64,000 bases of DNA from Turritopsis dohrnii (GCA_027922465.2 BQMF02000501.1:124001-188000), one strand, 5' to 3'; positions 40,500-51,889 are shown, numbered from the stretch's first letter. Numbers and translations: made by a program. Notes: generated from the letters alone by a model not told the origin.

Positions 40500-40735
40500 T
40501 CCCTACGGTGGCCCACAAGTGCCACGGCAAAACAAAACAAACACATCTTGGAAAATTAAAAAAAATCAACAACACATTTAAAAAAATCAAATAACACATT
40601 TAAAAAACCTGCGGTACATTTAAAAATATTTATAGCAAATTAAAAACTCACGGCAAACTAAAAAAGTCAGGGCAAACTAAAAAGTCGGGGCAAATTCAAG
40701 ACCCGCGGCAAAATTCAAAACCCGTCCGCAAGCAT
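40500..40735 (+). repeat. Degenerate short tandem repeat (CGGCAAACTAAAAA-like)
   Basis: About a dozen imperfect units of 15-20 bp share GGCAAA...TAAAAA, with GGGCAAACTAAAAAGTCGGG the clearest. It is low-complexity and non-coding. Confidence 0.6.
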
Positions 40736-40949
40736 GCTGTTTTGTTGACCATGTTGATCCATAATGGTGAACTTGAAAAGGCAAGATGTCCAGCTGTAAC
40801 AGTGGAAGCCTCGAGAGAAAATGGCACTATTATGAAGATGTTCTGGAACATTTGAATATTGGGAAGTGATTACTGGGGACTTTTTTCAAGACACTTTTGT
40901 CAAGATACTTTTGTCTTGCCAAAAGCGACGGATTGTTCCTAGTTCCTTC

Positions 40950-41672
40950 ATTATTGATGCTCTAGAAAAAGAATCTAATAATGCAATGAACTGGTTTCAC
41001 AGGAACAAAATGATTGCTAACCCTAATAAATTTCAAGCCATCATCATAGATAAAAGGAAAAATTTTTTCGCTGATAAAACATTAAATATAGGTGGAAAAC
41101 AAATAAAAACAGACTCCTCAGTTAAACTGCTAGGTGTACAAATAGATGATAAGTTAAATTTTATAACTGTCGCATTAAAAATATCTGTAGATCAGCATCA
41201 AATCAGCTGAATGCTCTCACGAGGTTTATTTCTTAACATTGAAATGAGGAAAGTTTTGATAAATAGCTTTATTCTGTCTAATTTCAACGACTGCCCTATA
41301 GTATGGTGTCTCTCCAATGCAAAATCATTACAACTGATAGAAAGCATTCACAAAAGATCAATTAGATTCCTTTATAATGACAATGAAACTCCATATCCCC
41401 TTCTCCTCCAACAGTCAGGAAGATCAACAATGAAACTTATATTGAAATTTTTAAAACTATTAATGATTTAAGTCCTGTTTTAATGAAAGAAATTTTCAAA
41501 CTGAGAACTACAGATCGAGCAACTCGAGATCAATATAAACTAAATTTAGCAATTCAAAAACGCAATCAAGCGACTTTTGGAACAAGGAGTCTTTCCTATT
41601 TGGGTCCAAAGATTTGGAACAAATTACCTTATCACGTCAAATCCTCTCTAACTCTCTATGCTCTATCATAAA
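40950..41672 (+). pseudogene. LINE reverse-transcriptase C-terminal fragment
   Basis: Consecutive broken frames read NNAMNWFHRNKMIANPNKFQ, SVKLLGVQIDDKLNF, FILSNFNDCPIVWCLSNAKS, ESIHKRSIRFLYND and FGTRSLSYLGPKIWNKLPYH. This is the region after the RT catalytic core of a CR1/L2-type LINE. The 5' end is truncated, and stops and frameshifts lie at about 41210 and 41470. Confidence 0.75.
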
Positions 41673-42539
41673 AAAGTGGACGGTCAAAACTGTGAGGGTG
41701 AAGAATGCCAGTTGTAGTTTCAAGTCCTGAACGTCTTTGTAGTTATCGATACCAATATTTATACCATTAAAATGTAATTGTAAATATTTCAGTCGGTATT
41801 AGCTATTTATATACATATTTATATAGTGTATTCTTAGCTAAGTAAAATTAAAAATCCGACTTTAAATAAATTGACCAAGGAGTTAAAGACGGCAACGGCA
41901 AGGTGATGCCGGTTCCAACTAATATCACGAATTTTTCCAGCTGCTCACAGTTAATAGATCCAGCAAAGCATCCTTATGCAAACAGTCTCAAAATTGGTAT
42001 TCTAATGGGATTCGCAAGCAGAAAGGAAGAGAAAGGAACGCACAGTCAAAATAAACGTCCGTACCAGCGTTTTGAAATCTCTACATGTGTCATGGGTGAC
42101 AAAGTTTTACGACAAAATGTAAAACGGAAACAGACATTATTTTTAACGGATGTAGCAGATCAGGAATGACGCGGTTTCTAAATCCCTTGAAAAAGACGAC
42201 CCATTTTGTTGACATTTATTTACCTAGGTTTTTATTTTGTATAAAATACCTTTATAAGATATGTCAAGGTTAAAACTTACGTAATTTCAATATTTTTTAT
42301 GCACGCGAATTTGAAAATGCGCGAATAGGTCAACATTTAATGCGTGGATTTGAAACGCGCGAAATTAAGCATGAGCGAATTATTGATCCGCGCGAGTTCA
42401 AGCATGATAAGGTACTTGGAACTAACACTGATGACGTTAACATATGACGTCACGGTTCCTAAAGCTATTGTAATACATCTACACATCATCTCAAGAATAT
42501 AAGTGTTCGGTAAAATAAACACTGCATAAATATTATTCG
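41673..42539. other. LINE 3' flank and unassigned sequence
   Basis: The LINE fragment's 3' UTR probably runs to about 41870. An 88-codon frame follows at 41903-42169 (MMPVPTNITNFSSCSQLIDP), coding-like in composition but unrecognised. GCGCGAATT / GCGCGAGTT blocks occur at 42300-42400. Confidence 0.35.
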
Positions 42540-42560
42540 AGGAAAAATCTGAAACAAAAA

Positions 42561-44616
42561 ATGAAAATGAAATGGTATGAAATGGTACCACCAAAGTATG
42601 TTTTGGACACATTGTCTCTCGGTCCTAAGACTCCAATCATTGAAAAATTCAACCAAAACGATGTGTTATCCGAACTTGATAAATTGTTAGCGTTTTGTAA
42701 AAGCAAAAATGTTAATGATGAGCTTGTGACAGATATCAATATCAAAACCTTAGCGTATATTAAAAACTGCGAGAAACAAAACATCCCCAGAAATATCCGC
42801 CTCACAAAGAAGTATTTAACAGATAATAATTTACTTGCTGTTCCATTCGATAAAGGTATTGGAATATGCATAATGAAAAGGAGTACATACAATAACAAAC
42901 TTGAGGACATAATAAAGTTACCTCAGTTTCAAAAGGTTTTACCAAAACGAAAAAATGAGAAAAATCCGATACTCAAAGAAGAGGAGAGAGTCATAACCTT
43001 ACTTAAATCGTTGAAGGATCACAATAAAATTTCTGAAAGCCTTTATAACAAGTTGAAGCCGATTGGTAGCCAACCGCCACGGTTATATGGTCTGGCAAAA
43101 ATTCACAAACCGACGGTTCCTGTTCGCCCCGTACTATCGATGCCAGGTTCTGCTTATTTTAAAATAGCAAACCAAGTAGCTGACTGGTTGTCAGTTGTAG
43201 ATGAGTGCAGAACGAACTATTCTACAAAGAGCATTGCCGATAGTTTAAAAGATATAAAGTTGGAAGATGATGAACAACTTATTAGTTTCGATGTTACGTC
43301 CCTGTACACGAATGTACCTGTACATGAAGCAATTAACGAATGCACTGAGTTACTATATTCTGGGAAATACGATAAGCCTCCGGTGGATAAAAACACTTGC
43401 ATTGAATTACTCAAGATTCGTAGCTGTGATATTATCATGTTAACAAACGATGGATATTACAAGCAAGTTGATGGCCTAGCGATGGGAAGCCCACCTGCTC
43501 CACCCCTTGCAAACGGTTGGATGCATAAATTTGATAAGACTGTTAAAGGTGATGCAAGTTTATTTGCAAGATATATGGATGATTATTTACGCAATATTAA
43601 GACAGATCAAATAGAAAATGTGCTTCATGATATAAATAATCTTCACCCATCATTAAGTTTTACTGTTGAAAATGAAAGAAATTGCGAATTGCCATTCTTA
43701 GATATGTTAATTTGTCGAAAAGAAAATGGTCTAGAGTCTACTTGGTATACCAAAAAGACTGACACAGGTTTATTAATGAATTTCCATGCTCTGGCACCTA
43801 ACAAATATAAACGGTCAGTAGTGTCTGGAATGGTTCACCGAATAATCAGAGCATGCAGTACATGGCAAAACATACACAAAAGTTTAGAGAAGGCTAAAAA
43901 GATATTACATGATAACCAATATCCAGCAGCATTCTATGACCCAATTATCAAACAAACGTTGCAAAAATTGTTCCAAACTACACCAAAAGATCAATTAATG
44001 ATAACCGCACATAATGTACCTTTCCAATTGCAGCGCAAAGTTATCGGATCGAGTGGGACTCGAACCCACGACCTCTCGCTTGATGTATATATCGATATAG
44101 CACATTGGTTTCAGTTACACCAAAAGAACCTAAGGAAAAAACAGAAAAATCAGAGGAAGAGAAAACTATGTTATTCATTCAGTACCGAGGGAAGCTTACT
44201 GATCGATTCCAGAAAGCACTTATAAAGTTAAAAGCCCCTTGTCAAGTTATTTTAACATTGCGAAAGCTAAAAACCGTGCTACCGTCATTAAAAGAACCTG
44301 TTGATATGTCCTTTAGAAAAGTGGAGTGGTGTACGAAATTTGTTGTCCGCGATGTTCATCGCGCTATGTCGGTCAATCGTGTCGGCATCTCATCACCTGC
44401 ATTAAGGAGCATGCAAGAGTTTCAGGTCCAGTCGGCTCACACTTTTCGTCCTGTGAAAGTATCGTTTCCATGGAAACAGTTAAAGTTTTAGCTAACTCAA
44501 AGTCCCAAAGGCAATTATTGATTTTGGAAGCTCTATTTATTAAAGAGATTAAACCGTCATTAAACACAAAAGACGAGTTGAAAAGCCATACTCTGTTATT
44601 ATATATTTCCCCATAG
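42561..44616 (+). pseudogene. Penelope-like reverse transcriptase with GIY-YIG endonuclease
   Basis: This is the RT of a Penelope-like element. It would copy element RNA at a nick made by its own GIY-YIG domain. RT motifs: AVPFDKGIGICIMKR, PPRLYGLAKIHKP (RT2), ISFDVTSLYTNVP (motif A, near residue 243), GLAMGSPPAPPLANGW (motif B) and LFARYMDDYL (catalytic YMDD, near residue 340), then ENERNCELPFLDMLICRKE. The linker TMLFIQYRGKLTDRFQ...TLRKLKTVLPSLKEPV and VYEICCPRCSSRYVGQSCRH (GIY-YIG) are in other frames. Near 44040 a tRNA-like insertion (SGTRTHDLSL reading) disrupts the frame, and a shift is needed near 44325. In motif B the usual PLSPVLAN reads PPAPPLAN. The copy is therefore not intact. 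Confidence 0.85.
44037..44112 (-). repeat. tRNA-like SINE fragment inside the Penelope ORF
   Basis: On the minus strand GAGGTCGTGGGTTCGAGTCC and CACTCGATCC form a tRNA T arm and acceptor-like 3' end, including a canonical B box (GGTTCGAGTCC). It falls between the RT and linker domains, where the reading frame breaks. Confidence 0.65.
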
Positions 44617-45941
44617 GGCGAAATATAATGTTAAAACCGGCATTTTCTTCTCCTCCTTCTTCTCCTTCTCCGTTCACTTTTATAGTCGCGGTTCAGCATT
44701 GAATTTTCGCCTAGCCAAAGTAGATAAGAATAGAGGCTAGGCTACAGCACGCCATTTTTTTCAGTCAGTGCAGATGGGCAGTAGAAGATTTTTACTTTTT
44801 TCTGCTAGCTTTTGAAATGATTCAATAGATAAAACGTTAAATGATGGAAATGAATTGTTTTAGCTCAGTGTTGTCTTAAAAAGCTTTGTAAAAACATTTG
44901 AATGAACGTGTAAAAACCAGAAAAAATCGATATATCAATGAATGATGTTTTGCTTTTCACTTTTGGAGTTGATAATGTGTTATGATAATTGGTAATTAAT
45001 TTGCTTCGAACAGCAAACCATTGAAACCATTGAAGTGGTTTCAGTGTAAAGGTGAAAATTCATTATTAATAGCCAGGCTGAAGATTTATTTTTATTTTAC
45101 ATCCTGATAATAATGTTAGCCCAACTGAACTGGACTGGAATGCATTGATGTACACCCCAGCCATAAAGGAAATCCTTTTCATGTGGAAAACAACCAGTTT
45201 AACCAGTTTCTTCAAACAGCAAGTAAAAATGTGATGTCGCATATACAATAAGAAGTTCAGAAAACCAATGACGTATAATATTAAAACACCGGATTGAGAA
45301 ACACATAATAACTTGAAAGAATCTGGTTGAGTGTGCTTCCCTGGATCGTCATTTAATCCAACAACAGAAACATAGTTTACTATGGATGAATTCCATGCCC
45401 ACGTATACTGTTTTGATACTGTATATCATATTTTATTTTACAAAATTTAATATACTGTCAATTTTCCTGTACGAACAACGAACGTAAATCAAAACACAAT
45501 ACAGATGACAGTCTGTAAATTAAATCAAGCTGGAACACAAACTTCTACTTTCAGCTTCAGGGATTTATTTATATAAGGTCATTTTTACCACTAAATAAGC
45601 AATGAGTGTGAACATATTTTTTTGAACAAAAATGTTTATTCTGAATACTTGAATTTAGTTTTATAGATTGTCACTTTAAGCCCATCTTTTTTTTGAAAAT
45701 AACTATTCTGTCCTAATTTGAAATGCTACACGTAATATTTGTTAGTAGGGATTTTGGTTGCTTTTGATAGTTATTTGCTTATATTACCCAAAAAGTTTAG
45801 GTTTTACAATTTTCTTTTCTTTTTTGTACAGAAAACCTGTATACAAATTTGATTGTATAGTAACTTCTCAGTCAACTCCTCATCAAAGAATTTTAAGAGA
45901 AACCTTATCATTTGACCGTGAACAACTTCATTTCAGAATAA

Positions 45942-46315
45942 AGGCTGGCCTCCACTCAACAAATATTGTACGCGCGGACGAACGAAGCCGGTGTATGCAC
46001 CAGCGTGAGTGGATATTGAATATCTGCAAATAATCCTTAGATTATAAAAAATAATAGCAAAGATGACTGTCAAACTGAAAAGAAGAAAATAATACTACTA
46101 CAATACTACAGTTGAAATGTTTAGCAGCATTTGATTGGTTTTATTGTTTTGATTACTACATCATTTATTTTCTGCGAACGTACGCTGTCGCTTGGTAGTA
46201 GACCACTGGTCTACTTATTTGCGAACGAAATGTGTTCGCAGCGTGTGCTTGCACGCATGCGTATTGAATTGTCGTCCGCCCGCGCATACAAAATTTGTTG
46301 AGTGGAGGTCGGCCT
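45942..46315. mobile_element. Harbinger-type MITE C (nested in Penelope arm)
   Basis: It starts AGGCTGGCCTCCACTCAACA and ends TGTTGAGTGGAGGTCGGCCT, flanked by TAA (45939-45941, 46316-46318). Sub-terminal GCGCGGACG / CGTCCGCCCGCGC blocks occur in both arms. It has no ORF. Confidence 0.85.
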
Positions 46316-46318
46316 TAA

Positions 46319-46661
46319 GGGGTCGGTTACACGTAGGTGGGATGAAAACTTCCCCGAGGCGAAACTTCAGCCCGGGGTAAATTTTTGTTACAATACACGC
46401 AGGTTAAAAACCGGGATGAAATTCAGCATAAAAAGGTGAGTTGTGCACATTTTAAACCTGGTTTGAAAGCAATTTTGTGCATAGACGTCAAAATCATGCC
46501 AAATTGCCCCGGGGTGAATTTCACCCGTCTTATGAACAGGGGTAAAATAAGCCCTGGGGTTGTGTTTCACCCCGGCTATAACGTGTATACAGACAAAGTG
46601 ATTTCTTCACAGACAGGGTTGAACTCACCCCCCGGGGTGAATTGTACGTGTAACCTACCCC
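46319..46661. mobile_element. Harbinger-type MITE D, adjacent to C
   Basis: It starts GGGGTCGGTTACACGTAGG and ends CGTGTAACCTACCCC, flanked by TAA at 46316-46318 and 46662-46664. The arms contain CCCGGGGTAAATTT-like blocks that repeat inside. It shares one TAA with MITE C. Confidence 0.85.
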
Positions 46662-46954
46662 TAAGTTCGAAGTGAGTTTTTTTTGTGGTATTAAATTCAA
46701 TCTGAATATCAGGTTGATGGTAGTTATACTGTAATTATTTAATGATACATTTTTCTCATGGTTATCAATGTGCACACAATAATTGATAAAATGTTTGCAA
46801 CTTTGGGGAAATATATAGTCGCATTTTTGCGAATCTTGTTAAAATTTTAATAAGAAAAATTTTTGTTTTTATTTTAATGTAGTGAACGTATGTTGCATAT
46901 ATGTGAATACTTTGTTTTCAAATCTGTATTAACCGATTTTATTGCTATTTTAGA

Positions 46955-47000
46955 TTTTACCTGATGATGACTTGAATAAAGTCGAAATATATCGTTAAAA
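46955..47000 (+). ncRNA. Candidate type I hammerhead ribozyme of the Penelope element
   Basis: Core CTGATGA (46961-46967) and GAAA (46984-46987). Stem II is GACTT/AAGTC with loop GAATA. Stem III is the loopless palindrome ATATAT, followed by C46993 as the cleavage base. Stem I pairs TTTTAC (46955-46960) with GTTAAAA (46994-47000), one mismatch. The deviation from canonical is an extra U between CTGATGA and stem II. Penelope-like elements are known to carry hammerhead motifs, often with very short stem III. Activity is untested. Confidence 0.65.
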
Positions 47001-49279
47001 AAAAAAAAAAAATTGTTGGTCATTGAACTACAATACAAACAAGATTCGCAAAAATGCGACTATATATTTCCCCAAAGTTGCAAGCATTTTATCAATTATT
47101 GTGTGTACATTGATAACCATGAGAAAAATGATTAAATCATTAAATAATTACAGTATAAATACCATCAACCTGATACTCAGATTGAATTTAATACCACAAA
47201 AAAACTTACTTTGAACTTATTATGATATGAAGTTGTTCACGGCCAAATGATAAGGTTTCTCTTAAAATTTTTTGCTGAGGAGTTAAAAAGTGACTGAGAA
47301 GTTACTATGGACACGTAGCTAAAATGCGACTAATATTTCCCCTTAAACAACTGCATATCAACAACCCCATCAATGTGTAAGACAATTTCATCATAACATA
47401 ATATGTATGATCTTTATTGTTGCAGAAGCTTGACAAGTTCCTATCCTTTATACCATAAAATCACGGTAAACAATGTAATTTGAGAGAACACTTGCTTTTT
47501 GTAACTTGGATAAAATTATCTTACAACATTATACAATCAAATTTGTATACAGGTTTTCTGTACAAAAGAAGAAAAGAAAATTGTTAAACCTAATTTTGAT
47601 ACCACAGTATACTTTCGGATAGACATATAAGCAAATAACTATCGAAAGCAATCAAAATCTCTACTAACAAATGTTATGTGTAACATTTCAAATTAGGACA
47701 GAATAAAAGATGGGCTTAAAGTGACAATTTATAAAACTAAATTCAAGTATCCAGAATAAACATCTATGTTCAAAAAAATATGTTCACACTCATTGTTTAT
47801 TTTGTGGTAAAAACGACCTTCATATATATATAAATCCCAAATGGCAAAAAAATTTTGGCAGTGAAAATACATATTCATAACCAAATCACTACATAGCTGA
47901 AAGTAGAAGTTCGTGTTCCGGCTTGATTTAATTTACAGACTGTCATTTGTATTGTGTTTTGATTTACGCTCGTTGTTCGTACAGGAAAATTGACAGTATA
48001 TAAATTTTGCAAAATATGACATACAGTATTATCAAAACAGTATGCGTGACCATGGAATTCATTCAAAGTAAACTATGTTTCTGTTGTAGGATTAAATGAC
48101 TATCCAGGGAAGCACACTCGACCAGATTCTTTCAAGTTATTATGTGTCTCAATCCTGTGTGTTTTAAAATATTATACGTAATTGGTTTTCTGAACTTCTT
48201 ATTGCATATACGACATCACGTTTTTACTTGCTGTTTTTGTATGTACTTTTTGAATTATCAAACTGATTGTTCTCCATGTGAAATGGGTTTCCTTTATGGC
48301 TGGTACATCATCGTGATTTCAGTTCAGTTGGGCTACATTATATATACAGGATGTAAAATAAAAATAAATCTTCAGCCTGGCTATTGATAATGAATTTTCA
48401 CCTTTGCACTGAAAGCACAGCTTCAATGGTTTGCTGTGCGAAGCAAATTAATTACCAATCATCATAACATTGTTATCAACAAAAACAAAACATCATTATT
48501 GACCATTGATATATCAATTCTTTCTGGTTTTTACGCGTTCATTTCATTCAAAAGTTTTTACAAAGCTTTTTAAGACAACACTGAACTAAAACGATTCATT
48601 TCCATCATTTAACATCATTTAACGTTTCATCTATTGAATCATTTTAAAAGCTACCAGAAAAAAAACAAAAAATCTTCCACTGCACTGACTGAAAAAAATG
48701 GCGTGCTGTAGACTAGCCTCTATTCTTATCTAGTTTGGCTAGGCGAAAATTCAATACCGAACCGCGGCTATAAAAGTGAACAGAGAAGAAGGAGAAGAAG
48801 AAGGAGAAGGAAAATGCCGATTTTAACATATATTTCGCCCTACGGGAAATATATAAAAATGAAAATTTACTGTGAGCCAGAGTAAATTGTATCAAGTTCC
48901 AGTTACTTAAAACAGTCATTTCGAAGATCTTTGTACTATTATTATTTATTATCAGAACATAAAAAAAATCATGTGCTCTATCCAAACAAACAAAGTTTTT
49001 CTAAAAATCAATTTTCTTCAAGTTGAACATTATTGAACGATTTTACTTTTTCTCTTTTCTCTATTTTTCAATTGTTTCATTCTCGTATGTGGGAAAATGT
49101 TTTATTAACAAGCCCTACACCTTGAAGGACGTTGTTTCACAATTGAAATCTTCGAGGATTAAATCTGCTGTTTTTTTAAGAAGCAGTAAAATCAGACCTT
49201 TTTCTCAGCCTTAAGAACACAGTTTCAGATTTCAGCCTCATTTTAATCTTTCTATTTTTACAACTTCTCTATTAATATA

Positions 49280-49590
49280 CCGGGTGAGTCAAAAAAGGTA
49301 CCGGTGTTTCACAAGAAATATCTTTAGATTGAATAAATATGAAAGATAATTTTTTTCATTTCTGATTAGAGAAATCTGTTAAGTATATTTTGGTGTATCA
49401 TTCTTCTGATTTGGTTGAGTAGAAAAAAAAGTTATGGACAAACAACTGGAAGCGGTCCTTGTAAAAATCTTCGAAAAATGGACAAAAAAGGATTCCTCTA
49501 TTCAGAAGTACAAATAACTAGCTATCCTTCATAATTATTCAATCGACAGACATTTTTTGCGAAACACCGGTACTTTTTTGACTCACCCAA
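49280..49590. mobile_element. mariner-like MITE (GGGTGAGTC ends)
   Basis: CCGGGTGAGTCAAAAAAGGT at the left, then ACCGGTGTTTC, is mirrored by GAAACACCGGTACTTTTTTG and ACTCACCC at the right. TA flanks both sides. It is about 310 bp and non-coding. Confidence 0.8.
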
Positions 49591-50071
49591 TAAAAGTAAA
49601 GCTTGCTTTCCAATGAAGTTATTTTTGTCGCACAACCGTTTCGCAGTTTTTTGTGCAACATGGTGCAGAAAATTTTATTTTTTACATAGACGGCATTTAC
49701 CTTCAACTAAACATAAAGCCCGAGGTTCGGAATTCCCGAGTTACGCATTATGACGTCACAAACCGAGTTACTACCTCAGAAATTCTTAAATTTTAATTTT
49801 TCTCGAGCTACTAACTCGGAAGTTTCATTCTCGCAAAATCTTCCTGAGTTACTACTTTAAGGGCAGAAACTTTAAGGGCAGAAACTTTCGCGTGTAGGAA
49901 AAAACGCGAAATTTTTGACATTAACTTTCGCGTTTTTGGGTTTTTTGAACAAATTTCGCGGAAAAAACTTTCGCGAAAAGCAAAAAAAGTTTTTCAAACA
50001 GGGAAAAAACTTTCGCGAATCGTGTTAAAAGTTATTTTTTTTTCTTTCTTTTTTATTGTTTACAAAAAGAT

Positions 50072-50626
50072 TTAAACATTTTCTTCCTCTTCCCATTCTG
50101 AATCTGAGTCTTCGTCGCTTTCTAAGTCATCTCGTTGAATTTTATAACCGCATTTTATAAACTCTTCCACAGTGATATCGCATACAGGTAGTAGATGCTG
50201 GTTATCGTAGGGTTCGGAGTGTTCATTTAATAAAGGGTCGATATCTTTGAAGGGGTCAATGGGTGGCATTTTTTCTGAACCAACCTTAATCGCATCATAA
50301 ATGCCCGCCGCCTTCCATCCGCTCTCGATAACTTCTTTTCCTTTGGATGTACTCATATGGTTATAGAAATCTACCAACCAGACCGCATGAATGAGCTTCA
50401 ACTTTGTTAACTGCAGACCGACTTGTACATCTTCAATATTAATTCCTTTATCCAATTGTGTTTTCACTTGTCCAGAATACCAATCGTTAAATTTTCGTTT
50501 CAAGAATCGCTTAGCATAACCATTGACTGTTAAATCAAGTGGCTGATAAAACTTGGTCATGTTAGCAGGGACGTTGACTATGCATATATTAGCATCTTTA
50601 TAAGCATCAAGAACGTCTTTGGTCAT
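50072..50626 (-). pseudogene. pogo/jerky-type DDE transposase, C-terminal part
   Basis: NVPANMTKFYQPLDLTVNGY and AKRFLKRKFNDWYSGQV are typical of the end of the pogo/Tigger DDE core, after the catalytic aspartates. SGWKAAGIYDAIKVGSEKMP follows, then an acidic tail (DDLESDEDSDSEWEEEE). The HTH and first DDE residues are missing, so this is a truncated gene of a cut-and-paste element. The same C-terminal motif occurs at 26275-26364. Confidence 0.85.
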
Positions 50627-50644
50627 TTGATCTTACCCCCAGCT

Positions 50645-50781
50645 GTGAACATACTTGCTACCAAAAACAATAAAAGAAAGAAGGTAGCAGATCCCAAGAA
50701 AAACCGTGACATTAGGGAAATGTTTAGCGCGGGCAAGAAAAAGAAGGCATCCCAAGTAATTGTAATCGATGAGTAATAAAA
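50645..50781 (+). pseudogene. Short basic frame inside the pogo element
   Basis: One frame reads PPAVNILATKNNKRKK, DPKKNRDIREMFSAGKKKKA, then SQVIVIDE and a stop. It opposes the transposase remnant (convergent). It looks like the C-terminus of a second transposon-encoded protein, deleted upstream. I do not recognise the family. Confidence 0.4.
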
Positions 50782-51109
50782 GAAAACAAAATAAATAAAC
50801 ACCTGAGTTTTGTTAATTTTTTTAGATTTTTTTCAGTTGTTGGTGGTTTAAAAACAGTTTTTTTTTACTTGCAGATGTTTTTCGGTTCAAAAAATGATTT
50901 TTTTTACCTTGAAAAAACTTTCGCGTTTTTTAAAAAATGTACAAATTTCGCGGAAAAAACTTTCGCGTTTTTGGCCTAAAATATTTAAAATGGCAGAAAC
51001 TTTCGCGAAAATGACCAAAAAACGCGAAAAACGCGAAAGTTTCTGCCCGCGAAAGTTTCTGCCCTTAAAGTAACTTGGAAATTTTTTTTGTTTTATTTTT
51101 TCAGAGTCA

Positions 51110-51830
51110 AATTTTAATTTTGAACGCGATGTTGGATGAAATGTCGCATAGAAAAAACGTGCATTTGGCATAGTTTCATCCCGCATCCTGCTTCGAATAA
51201 GATGGATCGTAAATATTCCACATTTTCTTCCAACATGTCAATAAGCAAGGTGATCTCCTCGTCTGTCCAATCTTTAGTTTTCTTAGCTGCCTTTGCTTTT
51301 GAAATTTTGCTTGATTCTTTCTTTGTCAACTTTTGGATAGTCTCTTCATTCTTCTTTGCTAACTCCTTCTTGTGTTTTCTGTTGGTATCACCTTCTTGGT
51401 ATTCATTGGTTTCCTCCTCTGAAGAGCTCATTTGTTTTTAATGATTATCCTTCTCGCGTTACTTCAAAGAAAGCTCTCTTTGGTTTTGTAACATTCGATT
51501 GTCAAAAAAAAAAAAACATTTGAAACATTAAAAAATATTCGAAAAGCACTCCTTCTTAGTGCCTTTTTGCACTCGGCGCAGAGAGAATTTTGATATGTTG
51601 GACGAAAACTACCTCAAATGCATCCAACATGAAAAATAGCGAACGAAACACGGAAGCTTCCTTTGATCTTGCTGAAAATGTTGGATGAAATGTTTGATGG
51701 CGATCAAACTTCATCCAACATCATCCAACACGATTTTTTTCTTCTTTTTGAAATTTTCAAACATTTTATCCAACATGAGAAATTTTCGATGTTGGATGAA
51801 ATGTTGGATGCATATGCGCCGGCCTTATTA
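51110..51830 (-). mobile_element. Harbinger-like fragment with Myb/SANT-like ORF
   Basis: GATGTTGGATGAAATGT-type blocks occur near 51129, 51690 and 51789. The outer end near 51830 reads, in complement, AAGGCCGGCGCATATGCATC. The internal minus-strand ORF (51114-51431) encodes a Myb-like domain. The left side is probably truncated against the pogo element. Confidence 0.55.
51114..51431 (-). pseudogene. Myb/SANT-like DNA-binding protein fragment
   Basis: MSSSEEETNEYQEGDTNRKH is followed by a lysine-rich stretch and DWTDEEITLLIDMLEENVEY, the first helix of a Myb/SANT-like or MADF domain, as in the second protein of PIF/Harbinger elements. After this the reading drifts, so the rest of the domain is lost. 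Confidence 0.55.
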
Positions 51831-51889
51831 AAGACGAGAAACAGTTATTGTTTTTGAGAAAAAAATTAACCACGTGTTTATATTACAGT

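Larger units (their letters stand above)
42540..47015 (+). mobile_element. Penelope-like element (RT + GIY-YIG) with long 3' region
   Basis: The RT frame (42561-44034) is followed by a tRNA-like insertion and the linker/GIY-YIG part (44118-44616). A ~2.4 kb 3' region contains two later MITEs and ends with a hammerhead-like motif and an A-rich tail near 47015. The N-terminus looks shortened compared with usual PLE proteins. Confidence 0.8.
44597..48857. repeat. Giant inverted repeat (Penelope tail-to-tail)
   Basis: The left arm (44597-46842, interrupted by MITEs at 45942-46661) is complementary to the right arm (47031-48857). Matching landmarks include GCCAGGCTGAAGATTTATTT near 45072 and its complement near 48365, and ATTGATAAAATGTTTGCAA near 46779 with its complement near 47075. 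The ~190-bp centre contains the ribozyme-like motif and the A-rich tail. The right arm has ~200 bp (47322-47527) absent from the left. Confidence 0.85.
49860..51065. mobile_element. pogo-like DNA transposon, internally deleted
   Basis: The end AGGGCAGAAACTTT-AAGGGCAG at the left is mirrored at the right by CTGCCCGCGAAAGTTTCTGC and CCT, with TA on both sides. Sub-terminal ACTTTCGCG repeats are numerous on each side (49880-50030, 50920-51060). It contains a minus-strand transposase C-terminus and a short plus-strand frame. Confidence 0.8.
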
